A stretch of DNA of 64,000 nucleotides from Acanthosepion lycidas (taxonomy: Eukaryota; Mollusca; Cephalopoda; Sepiida; Sepiidae). Each line of letters begins with the position of its first letter. The first letter of the stretch is position 1. The translations under genes were made by a program, and so were the position numbers. Location: contig OZ010588.1 of NCBI GenBank assembly GCA_963932145.1, positions 98,716,012 to 98,780,011 on the forward strand, given 5' to 3'. Below are positions 32,430 through 42,439 of the stretch, in pieces. Under the pieces are notes generated by a model. It was not told the origin of the DNA. It ran no database searches and saw only the letters and a program-made list of their open reading frames with translations.

Positions 32430-33612
32430 AATATATTTAGACATCTACTAGAGCAGAGAATAATTTAGAGAATATATTTGGACATCTACTGGAGCATAGA
32501 ATAATTTAGAGAATATATTTGGACATTGACTAGAGCATAGAATAATGTAGAGAATATATTTGGACATTGACTAGAGCATAGAATAATGTAGAGAATATAT
32601 TTGGACATTTGCTAGCGCAAAGAATAATGTAGAGAATATATTTGGACATTTACTAGATCATAGAATAATGTAGAGAATATATTTGGACATTGACTAGAGC
32701 ATGGAATAATGTAGAGAATATATTTGGACATTGACTAGAGCATAAAATAATGTAGAGAATATATTTGGACATTTACTAGATCATAGAATAATGTAGAGAA
32801 TATATTTGGACATTGACTAGAGCATGGAATAATGTAGAGAATATATTTGGACATTGACTAGAGCATAGAATAATGTAGAGAATATATTTGGACATTTACT
32901 AGATCATAGAATAATGTAGAGAATATATTTGGACATTGACTAGAGCATGGAATAATGTAGAGAATATATTTGGACATTGACTAGAGCATAGAATAATGTA
33001 GAGAATATATTTGGACATTTACTAGATCATAGAATAATGTAGAGAATATATTTGGACATTGACTAGAGCATACAATAATGTAGAGAATATATTTGGACAT
33101 TTACTAGATCATAGAATAATGTAGAGAATATATTTGGACATTTACTAGATCATAGAATAATGTAGAGAATATATTTGGACATTGACTAGAGCATGGAATA
33201 ATGTAGAAAATATATTTGGACATTGACTAGAGCATAGAATAATGTAGACAATATATTTGGACATTTACTAGATCATAGAATAATGTAGAGAATATATTTG
33301 GACATTGACTAGAGCAAAGAATAATGTAGAGAATATATTTGGACATTTACTAGATCATAGAATAATGTAGAGAATATATTTGGACATTGACTAGAGCATG
33401 GAATAATGTAGAGAATATATTTGGACATTGTCTAGAGCATAGAATAATGTAGAGAATATATTTGGACATTTACTAGAGCATAGAATAATGTAGAAATATA
33501 TTTGGACATTGACTAGAGCATAGAATAATTTAGAGAATATATTTGGACATTTACTAGAGTATAGAATAATTTAGAGAATATATTTGGACATTTACTAGAG
33601 CATAGAATAATT
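32430..33612. repeat. 41-bp satellite array with 123-bp higher-order repeats
   Basis: About 29 head-to-tail units of 41 bp, with consensus GAATATATTTGGACATTGAC then TAGAGCATAGAATAATGTAG. Two main variants alternate: TTGACTAGAGCAT and TTTACTAGATCAT. In the centre they occur as a trimer: one TTTACTAGATC unit, one CATGGAATAAT unit and one CATAGAATAAT unit, repeated several times. Edge units are more diverged (TTTAG instead of TGTAG). Confidence 0.9.
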
Positions 33613-33614
33613 AT

Positions 33615-34200
33615 TCTTATTCGGCAGATGAAGGTACAGTATTACAGATATCGAGCTTACTACAGTTTTCTTCCTAATTAAACTGGTGAACTGTATCCGG
33701 AAGAGTAAGGCAGTTTATTGAATTTTTCTAGAGGAGAAATTCCCTGTTGGTGAGAGATCAATCTTCAGTTAGCGTCAAACTTTAACAGCTATGTTTCAGA
33801 GAAAGATAAATTGTGGGAAATTTCTCCTAAGTGCATGCTTTTCTTTCGTTTCTGTCCAAGTATTTTCGACCATCTCTGTCATTTTCAAATACTGAATGCT
33901 CCCAGTAAAAAAGAAAATATTTTTAAAGTTAGGACGCTTGCCTCCGTTGGTAGTTGCATAATTAAAAGAAAAAAACTTGTAGTTCCAACGGATGATTTTA
34001 TTTTTATGGAAATATTTCGACTAGCAATTGCCAATCATGGTCACTCATTTATTTGAGTAAAAACAATGCAAAGAAGCTAGAAACGCTTTAGAATTGAACT
34101 CAAGGAAAACAAACCGAGTTGATGACGTATTCAACGTAATATCAAGTTGAGGCATATTATTTTTTTCTCTGCAAATTACTTTTTTTTTTTTTTTTGGTCA
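33615..34200. other. Intergenic DNA
   Basis: Unique sequence of moderate AT; an 81-codon plus ORF (33811-34056) has no recognised family. Confidence 0.3.
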
Positions 34201-34202
34201 TA

Positions 34203-34457
34203 TCAATTTTTTCTTTGGAGCAGTGATGTCCCAACAGGGTGGGGTTGTGCTGCATCTATCCTATTGCAGGCATTTTCTATATTTCCTATTACCATTTGTT
34301 GAGCTTCTCTTCCTTGATTGAAATGCTTTTGATTCGTCAATTTTATTTTCTGATGGTCGAATTCAATTCTGTGGCCTTCTGTAATGGCAGGCAATGCCAT
34401 CGCTGAAGTTGTTAAAGAAAATATTTTATTGCCTACATGACATTTTTCGGGTCCCAC
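34203..34457 (-). pseudogene. GIY-YIG/PLE-type protein C-terminus
   Basis: The minus strand encodes TSAMALPAITEGHRIEFDHQ, then KHFNQGREAQQMVIGNIENA and NRIDAAQPHPVGTSLLQ. This follows the end of GIY-YIG nuclease-bearing retroelement proteins: S-A-x-A-x-H-x-x-x-x-G-H-x-I-x-F, then R-E-A-x-E-I, then N-R-D-x-G-x-x-L-x-x-x-W-x-P-L-L. The terminal aspartate-glycine and tryptophan positions are altered. The nuclease active site itself, expected further upstream, is not recognisable. The fragment is shorter than the domain and has no start. Confidence 0.55.
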
Positions 34458-34459
34458 TA

Positions 34460-34864
34460 CGATTTAAATTGAAGCATACGCGTATCATGTAAATGAAGTC
34501 GTATTTGAAATGGTTTACTTTTAAGCAGTTGAGCAACAATTTCTGATCTGTAAATAACTTGTTCGGAGAATTGAAAAAAAAATGGCAAAAATACAATAAA
34601 CATTTCAACAGACATAATTTTTCGCTTGAGATTAACAAAGGTTATGTCGATGTCCCAAATATGTACTTACATTTGAAATGATAATAAAGCAGTGATTATA
34701 GGATTGCCAAAAAAAGATTAATAAAATTAAGAAATATTAATGCTTATTGAATTACAATAAAGATTAACGATTGAAAATTAAATATTAAATGAAATTAAAT
34801 GCATAATTTAGATTTGGAGATAAAAAAAGAAAAAAATCAGGAGTTATTCTGAACACTAAAGGTA
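34460..34864. other. AT-rich intergenic DNA
   Basis: AT-rich; the minus ORF at 34426-34638 may continue the retroelement relic but shows no motif. Confidence 0.3.
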
Positions 34865-34966
34865 TAAGGTTGATGCAAAAATAATGACGTAATAATGTCG
34901 TTTTTTACGTTAAAAATACGTCAAAAAACGACATTATTATGTCATTATTTTTGCACAAACCTAATA
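34865..34966. mobile_element. MADE1-like mariner MITE, copy 1
   Basis: The whole 102 bases form one imperfect palindrome. The ends are TAAGGTTGATGCAAAAATAA and its near complement TTGCACAAACCTAATA. The outer motif TTAGGTTGGTGCAAAA is the terminal repeat known from mariner elements and their short derivatives such as human MADE1. TA flanks both sides, as expected for mariner insertion. Confidence 0.8.
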
Positions 34967-34976
34967 ACATTTTTAT

Positions 34977-34978
<2 letters not shown>

Positions 34979-35060
<82 letters not shown>

Positions 35061-35067
35061 TGTATGC
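34979..35067. repeat. (TA)n-(TATG)n microsatellite
   Basis: About 27 TA units, then nine TATG units. Confidence 0.95.
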
Positions 35068-35167
35068 CCGACACCGAAATAGAATTAAAATTGCGTTATG
35101 TATGTGTACTTGAGCACATAGATGTGTATGTGCACGAGGCCTCGGATTGTTTTTTACGGGTGCGTAT

Positions 35168-35169
<2 letters not shown>

Positions 35170-35252
<83 letters not shown>
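35170..35252. repeat. (CT)n-(TA)n microsatellite
   Basis: About 18 CT units followed by about 23 TA units. Confidence 0.95.
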
Positions 35253-35256
<4 letters not shown>

Positions 35257-35529
35257 GAGAAAGAGCGAGAATAATTCTTCAGAGGTGAGCTTTGTTTACG
35301 AATAAATAAAATTGACCTTAAAAATGTCATCATTTCTAAAATAACTCAAGCAATCATCATGATAGAAAAAAACGTAATCAGATTTGCCCAAATTATTAAA
35401 AAAAAAGGTGAAGAACCGAATCCATCAATAATAAACATATTAGCGTATAAAAGTCAAGAATGCAACAAATCCTCAATAGATTTATCATTATATAATATTT
35501 AGTTAACATAAAATCTAACTTAATTATTA

Positions 35530-36040
35530 CTAATAAATCAGGTGTGTCTGTTTTGTTTTACGGAATATCAACACCTCAGTGGGTAATTTAATGCCTGCAA
35601 TTTTTTGGCTAGTAATACTTTTTTTTTACTTCAAAAATGTATTTTGATAATATTTTTTCTTCAAAAATGTATCTCTGGTAATATTAGGTTGGTGCAAAAA
35701 TAATGCCGTCATAATGTCGTTTTTTGACGTATTTTTAACGTCAAAAAACGACATTATTACGTCATTATTTTTGCACCAATCTAATACTTTTTTACAAAGT
35801 ATTTCTGGCATTAAAACCTATTTTTACACTTTCATAGAGTTTTGCCCCCAGTTTGGGGGGGTGCGTGGTAACTATTTGCCAATAGTTGGGACCATAACAG
35901 GGGCTACCATCCCTGTGTCAGAGTGGACCTGTGAACACCAGCAATTAAGAAGTGGTTCCACGCCCATCAAAACCTGATCAGAGCCCTTGCTGTTGGATGT
36001 ATTTTATCGTCATGCCCAGGACGGATTAATAAATCAGGGT
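35530..36040 (-). mobile_element. SINE-VNTR element, copy 3, with nested MITE
   Basis: On the minus strand, the head is CTGGGCATGACGATAAAATA to about 35850. The VNTR has units with TTCAAAAATGTATT and GGTAATATT-like cores at 35640-35682 and 35787-35810. The tail is GTTTTACGGAATATCAACA read in reverse (35545-35580). A MADE1-like MITE is inserted in the VNTR at 35684. The head keeps the GGTTCCACGC and GATCAGAGCCCTTGCTG blocks. Confidence 0.65.
35684..35785. mobile_element. MADE1-like mariner MITE, copy 2, nested
   Basis: Starts TTAGGTTGGTGCAAAAATAA and ends TTATTTTTGCACCAATCTAA, both next to TA. The inside is palindromic around GACGTATTTTTAACGTC. It interrupts a SINE-VNTR element and is therefore younger than that insertion. 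Confidence 0.85.
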
Positions 36041-36138
36041 GCAAAAAATTCCACCCAATGTAAAAATAAAGTAATTTTTTTAATTATCATCCATTTCAGG
36101 AGATTTTATCTCCAAAATTAATAACTGAAAATGATAAA

Positions 36139-36369
36139 TTATTACGATGGCCACACATATATCGCTCCATCGTAGGTTTACTTGCCACTCATCGAATCTT
36201 AGGTCAACTAGGTCTCAGTCGGTCAGGGTTGACTATGGGTAGGTAGCATCCTAGTGGTCTGCTTGGCTGGAGCATTGATGTATGTGTTGATATACACAGC
36301 TTTCATGGCGCGCCTCACGAGATCGCGGTACCGCAGCTGTTTCTTAGTTCACTTTGGCCATCGTAATAA
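36139..36369. mobile_element. 231-bp element with perfect 15-bp terminal inverted repeats
   Basis: TTATTACGATGGCCA (36139-36153) and TGGCCATCGTAATAA (36355-36369) are exact inverted copies. The inside is clearly more GC-rich than its surroundings and holds the palindromes GGCGCGCC and CGCGGTACCGCAG. No coding frame is present. It may be a non-autonomous DNA transposon or a SINE-like body between short repeats; I do not recognise the family. Confidence 0.6.
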
Positions 36370-36484
36370 AATGCATGAAAATAGATCTATGAATGTGCGA
36401 CAAAATTTAATGTGAAAATACAAAAAGTGTTAAACAGGACTTACTACAAAGAAATAGTCCAATTAGGTGAATGCAAATTATAAT

Positions 36485-37035
36485 GCAAAAAATAACATTA
36501 TTATATTATGAAAAACAAAATTATTATATTATGAAAATATTATGAAAATATTATGAAAATATATTATATTATGAAAAAATTAAAAACAAAATTATTATAT
36601 TATGAAAAAATGAAAAATTATTATATTATGAAAAAATTTAAAAAATTAAAATTAAAATTATTATATTATGAAAAAATAAAAAAATGAAAATTATTATATT
36701 TTGAAAAAAATGAAAAATTATTAGGTTGTTGCAAAAATAATGACGTAATAATGTCGTTTTTTGACTTAATTTTAACATCAAAAAGCGACATTATTACGTC
36801 ATTATTTTTGCACTAACCTATTATTATGAAAAAACTGAAAAATTACATAATGAAAACTGAAAAAAAACTGAAAATTATTATATTATGAAAAAATGAAAAA
36901 TTATTATTATATGAAAAAAATGAAAATTATTATACTATGAAAAAATGAAAAAATTAAAATGAAAATTATTATATTATGAAAAAATGAAAAATTATTATAT
37001 TATGAAAATATTGTGAAAAATAACATTATTATATT
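36485..37035. repeat. AT-rich minisatellite
   Basis: Irregular units of ATTATTATATTATGAAAAAA and ATGAAAA, interrupted by a MADE1-like MITE. Confidence 0.75.
36719..36821. mobile_element. MADE1-like mariner MITE, copy 3
   Basis: Ends TTAGGTTGTTGCAAAAATAA and TTATTTTTGCACTAACCTA, next to TA/AT. Palindromic inside. Inserted in the AT-rich minisatellite. Confidence 0.85.
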
Positions 37036-37039
37036 ACGA

Positions 37040-37790
37040 AATATATTTTCCCACAGGAGATGTTATGAAATGCTCAAAGAATATTTAATATGCAAATTCA
37101 AACGAATTCTACTTGAATCATTTAAACAAGGACTCTAGCTTTGCGGCAAAGCACGTTACAAAATAATATAACTCAATAAATAGCATATTTTTAAAAAATC
37201 TTTCGGTCTTCATTACATTTATTTCGTCTTGGAGTTTACCTGTAAACAGAGATATTATGGCTGCAGATGACAATTTGAAATGGTAGAAAGTGATATGTCC
37301 ACAATCATTTATTCCAACAACAATTCAACTATAAAGATCGCGTTATTCAAGGAATTAATAGTAAGTTACTATCTTATTAATTCTTATTAGCGATGTGATT
37401 TCGTCATTAATTACCTTAACATTACTTATTACTTATTTGTATAATCACTTCTTGATGATAAAATATAACATATCGATACATATAGTTTTCCATTTATATG
37501 GATCAAACATTTTAGTTGCGCAGCTGTCTATTGATCCTATGACTACAACCGCAGATAGGAATGATGAATGTTTCTGTTTAACAGCTTATCTCGGTGACGT
37601 AACTATAAACAGATTCCAACTCCAATCCCGCCTTTCTGAACAAAACAAACAAAGAAATTCCAGGTTTAATTAACAAAAAGCTTTTTTGCAATAATGAAAT
37701 CAACCGTGTCTTGAGAATAATTTAAGCAGTCGATATTAGTTGAACCAGCAAGAAAGAATATGAAATTTTAGAAAGTGTATGCACAGTTTT
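37040..37790. other. AT-rich intergenic DNA
   Basis: Unique DNA; a 92-codon plus ORF (37395-37673) has no recognised motif. Confidence 0.3.
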
Positions 37791-37814
37791 GATCCCGATT
37801 TAGAACACCTTGAA

Positions 37815-37985
37815 TGTAAAATTAGAAAAATACAATAAAATAAAAACACAATAGAATTAGAAAAATGCAATAATATGCAATAAGATAAAAATGAAATAAA
37901 ATTAGAAAAATACAATAAAATTAGAAAAATACTATAAAATACATTAAAATAAAAATACAACAAAATTAGAAAAATACAATAAAAG
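37815..37985. repeat. AATAAAATTAGAAAAATAC minisatellite
   Basis: Several irregular units of about 19-32 bp built on ATTAGAAAAATACAATAAAA. Confidence 0.7.
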
Positions 37986-38150
37986 CATACGCCAACATAT
38001 ACTGACGGTTGAATCTAACAAAACATGTTTGGGTTCATTTTTCCTGCCTAAAAACGTACAAAGACAGGATACAAAACAGCGTGGGAAAAAGACAACTGTG
38101 AATTAGTAATCTGAATTGGTGCACCATCATGTACTAAAAACAATACACTT

Positions 38151-38232
<82 letters not shown>
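38151..38232. repeat. Self-complementary (CA)n(TA)n(TG)n tract
   Basis: CA, TA and TG runs form a palindrome of about 80 bases. It is one edge of the segment duplicated in inverted form at 50.3-50.6 kb. Confidence 0.9.
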
Positions 38233-38236
<4 letters not shown>

Positions 38237-38541
38237 CTAGGTGAAAGGACGCAAAAATACACATACATGAAAACATACATACGAACACATTGACACGAAT
38301 ATGCTTGAACCTATATACAATAGGAACCAAAATCACAGGTGAATTATCATCAAAGTAAATGTTTTTTAGGATAATTTTATTTTAATTTTTTTTGTCAGCA
38401 CTTGAAAATAACTTCATTCCTTTGATTTAGCAGTGGGGTAGAATTTTTTTTATTTAATTATGATTTTTTTCCTGTATGCATGAATTGAATATCTCACGGA
38501 AGTTTTAGGGAGTTTGAGACTGAAAGATGACAATGCTTTTT

Positions 38542-38560
<19 letters not shown>
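38225..38560 (+). repeat. Duplicated segment, copy 1
   Basis: From TTTCTAGGTGAAAGGACGCA to GAAAGATGACAATGCTTTTT the sequence reappears on the minus strand at 50270-50590 with very few differences. Both copies are bordered by (TG/CA)n at one end and (TA)n at the other. No ORF of note; probably a non-coding mobile element. Confidence 0.75.
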
Positions 38561-38574
<14 letters not shown>

Positions 38575-38599
38575 GTATGCGTGCGTGTGTCCAATATAT

Positions 38600-39000
38600 A
38601 TAGCGATATATGGGTTATTTAATGATGCCGAAATCGCAATATTTTTAACACAATTTTATGTTTTCAGCAAAATATATTTTGAAGGAAATTTCATGCCTTC
38701 AACTAGAGGTGCTATCTATTTTGGGTCATTGTGCTATAAATATGCATTGATGATAATTTTACTATAAAAATGCATTTTTATACTCTCATAATTTTGTTTG
38801 TGCTTGCCCATTGCTGGGATCCTAACAAGTGCTACAATTCCTAGTCAGGACTTGGGAACAACAGCAATTAAGGTTTGTTGCACGTTCCTCAAAAACTACA
38901 ATCTCCCGATCTTTACTGCCGGATGGAGATTATATTCAAAGACAGGAAACTACCACAGTTTGCCCAGTAGAAAAAGCGGCAAATCTCTACAAAAAATATA
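38600..39000 (-). mobile_element. SINE-VNTR element, copy 4
   Basis: Minus-strand head about 38795-38960, with GCCCATTGCTGGGATCCTAA, CAGCAATTAAGG and ATCTCCCGATC. VNTR-like AT-rich middle, and tail GGGTTATTTAATGATGCCG near 38610. More diverged than copies 3 and 6. Confidence 0.55.
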
Positions 39001-39149
39001 AGATTGTATGTGCATCATTTCTCTGTAGTAGTCTCTTCCAGACCTCAAGTGGAAATCGTACATATGATCCATCGCTAAGTAGACCGGAAAAATAGTCGGT
39101 TCCATGTAACATTCCTGAAAGTTTCAGACTCTTCCTGCTGTCATCTAGC

Positions 39150-39600
39150 ACTATAAGATCCATATCAGGCCGAAAATGGACTACTGTTGCTATGGGTGGT
39201 CAGAAGCTGCATAATATTCACATTCAAATCATGATAGAATTTCTAAACGCGGCTTTGATAGTTTTATTATTTTCAAACCTACAATACCATTTCTATGAAA
39301 CGAAACATCGAATGACACTCACTGCTTTATCGCTATGTCTTTGGAAACCATCCAGATGAACTGCATTCTTTGGTTCCACCAGTTCCAACGTTCACGACTA
39401 AAACTAGCCATGCCACGCCCATTATATGGAACCACCCTCTTAGTTACCCTGTTCCTTGAGTGATATATAAATTCCACTGGAACTAACCATTCGGTTGTGG
39501 AACTGACTCAAAAGAGGGTACTTTCATGATCATTAAAATCTTAACTTGGTCAAGTTTTATCCGTTTTAGTGTACCAGTCTACCGCTCTTGATATTACATT
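39150..39600 (+). pseudogene. Second CR1/Jockey-group LINE C-terminus, copy 1
   Basis: An open stretch reads SLLYRYVFGNHPDELHSLVP, then PVPTFTTKTSHAT and, in another frame, RLWN. This is the usual end of CR1/Jockey-group reverse transcriptase proteins: L-S-L-F-Y-R-Y-x-x-G, then E-L-x-S-L-V-P-P, T-R-x-A/H, then L-W-N-S-L. Several stops. The related fragment at 54.95 kb shares HSLVPP and TKTA. Confidence 0.55.
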
Positions 39601-39908
39601 GGTGAAATGTAAGGTCAGCTGAAACAGTTTCTTTCCACGAACTTCTTTGTAAAACCAACTCCCAAGATGATGATTCACGATCGCTACATTCATATACTGT
39701 CTTTTACTCTTTGGCACGAGTAGCTCTTGGGCTTTTTACATTTGGTCATTCTTGTCAAAATAGGAATCTTACTCTAATCCTGCCAAATATCATTCGTTTT
39801 CTCTACTTGTTCAATTAATCCTCACATTGTATCACCTTGACTTTCATTAATATCAAGCAGGTCATTCATTAATACTATTTTATTTTGTTTGTTTGATTTT
39901 GATCAGCA
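39600..39908. other. Intergenic DNA
   Basis: Unique sequence following the LINE relic; nothing recognised. Confidence 0.3.

Positions 39909-39910
<2 letters not shown>

Positions 39911-39972
<62 letters not shown>
39911..39972. repeat. (TA)n microsatellite
   Basis: About 31 TA units; with the tract at 40.24 kb it frames the LTR-like insert. Confidence 0.95.
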
Positions 39973-39976
<4 letters not shown>

Positions 39977-40234
39977 ATGTAGTGGTTTCGCAGTGGAGGC
40001 TTGTATTTGTACTAAGTCGGTCCTTAAATAGGTTTGGCGTACAAAACGTTAGGAACTTGATATAATAGGTAATGACGCAGTAATCTAGTTGTGGTGGCTG
40101 ATACTTTAATATCCGACTAACGGTCGTCCGACATCGACTGACTGACCCACTCACTCAAGCGACTCAGCGACTGCCACTCCTGCTTATTATAGGTGGGGGA
40201 GTCTATTCACTATAGAAAAGGTGTGTTCCATTAT

Positions 40235-40238
<4 letters not shown>
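39973..40238. mobile_element. Candidate solo LTR inside a (TA)n tract
   Basis: 266 bases begin TGTTAT and end ATAACA, the short inverted TG...CA ends of an LTR. Inside are an AAATAGG promoter-like patch and GC-rich sequence unlike its surroundings. (TA)n lies on both sides, so the target duplication cannot be read. No internal coding part is present. The strand is undetermined. Confidence 0.45.

Positions 40239-40297
<59 letters not shown>
40239..40297. repeat. (TA)n microsatellite
   Basis: About 29 TA units. Confidence 0.95.
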
Positions 40298-40369
40298 CAT
40301 TATTACATTTTGAATTCATATTCTCATTTCTTATGTATACATGCTTCAACTACAGAAGTAATCTATTTT

Positions 40370-40650
40370 ACTCATTATGCATTGTCCGTAATTTTACAAT
40401 AAAAATGTATTTTTATACTTTCATACTGTTTGTTTTTGTTTGTGGGGTTCACTATTTGCCCATAGCTGGGATACTAACAGGTGCTACCACGACCGGACAT
40501 AGTGGACTAGAAGACAAAAACAATTAAGGGATGATTCCACATTCCTCCAGAACTCCAATCTCCCAATCAGAGGCCTTACTGACGGATGCAGTTTATCGTC
40601 ATACCCAGGGCTATACTACAGGGCGCCCAGTAGAAAAAGCGGCAAATTTA
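40370..40650 (-). mobile_element. SINE-VNTR element, copy 5, head and short middle
   Basis: The minus-strand head includes CCTGGGTATGACGATAAAC (about 40586-40604), the GATTGGGAGATTGGAG block and GCACCTGTTAGTATCCCAGC. The middle is short and the tail is missing. Confidence 0.6.
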
Positions 40651-40654
40651 TTAT

Positions 40655-41705
40655 CACTATTTTATCTTTCAGGAATAATTGACCCTGGATAACCTTGAAT
40701 AAATTTATCGAATATTACTGCTCTTGAATTCGACTCTCGCGTAATTACTTAACCCTGATTGGATCTTTTATGATTAATTGCTGCTCTATCTTGTGATTCA
40801 TCATTTAAAGGTTATTTGCAGACAGCTTTCATCATTCTCGTATGGCGAAACAACTCATTGATTTTGAGCGTGAGTCTATCGCACTTTTCTAAGAAGAACA
40901 TTCGATGCGGGGATTCACTAAATGCGCAGAAATTCTTCCTGTATATTTTGAGTCACACCCCTCGTCACCAGTTTTCAACGATTGTTTCGATTCTATCTGA
41001 ATTTACGGCATTTTTACTGGGCATCGTGTAATTTAATAGTAACTCTATAGATTGAGTGGCTCCCAAGCTTAATATTGCATGCATATTTAAGAAGCTTTAA
41101 GAAAATAGTTGCATAAGTTACGGTATAATATCTTCTTTCGAAGCAAATCCCAGTGCATGTTTATTAAAGAGATTTTTTTTTAATATATTGCGGGTTAAAC
41201 ATGAAACTTGTTTACCAATATAGCTATTCGAATCGTTGACGGAATTACTAGGACATCAATTCTGTTCCTCTAAAACCGCCTGTAGATGTTTCAAAAAGCA
41301 ATTAATTGCGCCCAGTTTCTTTTTTAATTGTCGAAGAGCAGAAATCAATATTCAGTCAGTAAATAGATTTTGAAGAGCAGACTTTAAAAAATTGTTTAAC
41401 TTAATTTGTTCTTGATAAAAGGTCACACTCGTTTCAGATTCATTCATTTCAAACACATTCTTTTCGTTTAAATTTTTATATTTTACAAGTTATTATGTGA
41501 AAAGCTAGAAAACAGAATGAGATTTATTCAAAAACCAGAAGAAATAACTTGCATTCACTCTAAAGCGAATATCGATAGCAAATTCCGATAGTAACCGAAA
41601 AATCGTATTATAATTGTGATTGGCCATCCTTACATTAGTTTTGTCGAGTGTTACCGTTGCAAATACAATAGACTATTCAGTTTTGATTGCGTGGATTATA
41701 ATTAA
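40655..41705. other. Intergenic DNA
   Basis: Mostly unique. At 40815-41035 one frame (EEHSMRGFTKCAEILPVYFE) looks protein-like but is broken by stops and not recognised. Confidence 0.3.
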
Positions 41706-41710
41706 AATAG

Positions 41711-41789
<79 letters not shown>
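41711..41789. repeat. (TA)n microsatellite
   Basis: About 39 TA units at the 3' edge of the minus-strand PLE fragment. Confidence 0.95.
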
Positions 41790-41790
<1 letters not shown>

Positions 41791-41794
41791 GGGG

Positions 41795-42437
41795 TCTTTT
41801 AAAACGACAGACAAGTTACTACGGTTAAGATTTTTAATTAATTTTTCTTGTGTTCTGAAAAGAGCTTTCTTTTCTGGACAAAGAGTATGCAAGAACTGAC
41901 CAAATGTTTTTATATTTCCGAACGGTTTCGGCTATACCTTTAGCCATTATCAAGGAGGATTCGATTTTCAGCTTAATTGAGTGTGTGCATTCTGTGTATG
42001 TATTAGTGTGTGGTAGGGGTGTTTTTAATTTCCGAATACGGTTAGCACATTGTGGCCTTGTTCGTAGTTAATATTGTTAAGAGTTGGCTTTTTCTTTTTT
42101 ATTATTAAAGCTTCCATTATTTTTAGTCTTTTTTGCATGTGGATGCAGTTAATATATTTGTGTTTTCTACTAGTATGTTCCTAATGGAATCGGGTAAATC
42201 TCTCTGTGTGTGTTTAAACGGGTTCTAATGGAGCTGTGATCAGATGGGTATAACGTAAGACGTCTGGATAGGCATGTGGTTGTGTAACCGATGTAATTAT
42301 TTATGAGTCCAGTTTGATCAGGAACACATTTGAACTCATAGATAATGTTCGTTCTTTGTAATTTTGACTTAGTTGGTGTGTTGTTATTTTTGATGATAAG
42401 GTTGGCTGTCTTAAATTTCTTCCTGCAAATTTTAAAA
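41795..42437 (-). pseudogene. Penelope-like element, GIY-YIG nuclease end and 3' region
   Basis: On the minus strand this encodes FKTANLIIKNNNTPTK, then TNIIYEFKCVPDQTG and NNYIGYTTTCLSRRLTL. YEFKC and YIG are the Y/Y-I-G pair of the GIY-YIG nuclease that PLEs carry after their reverse transcriptase. Two frameshifts follow, after which KIMEALIIKKKKPTLNN and YEQGHNVLTVF end the protein. The 3' region (about 41920-41955) has a TTGATAA - GGCTA/TAGCC stem - GAAAC pattern, like a hammerhead core with two base changes. The copy is truncated and lies head to head with the plus-strand copy beginning at about 42440. Confidence 0.75.
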
Positions 42438-42439
42438 AC

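Noticed and set aside
32430-33612. CRISPR-like array
   Set aside because: The units are contiguous with no unique spacers, and the setting is a eukaryotic genome; it is a tandem satellite.
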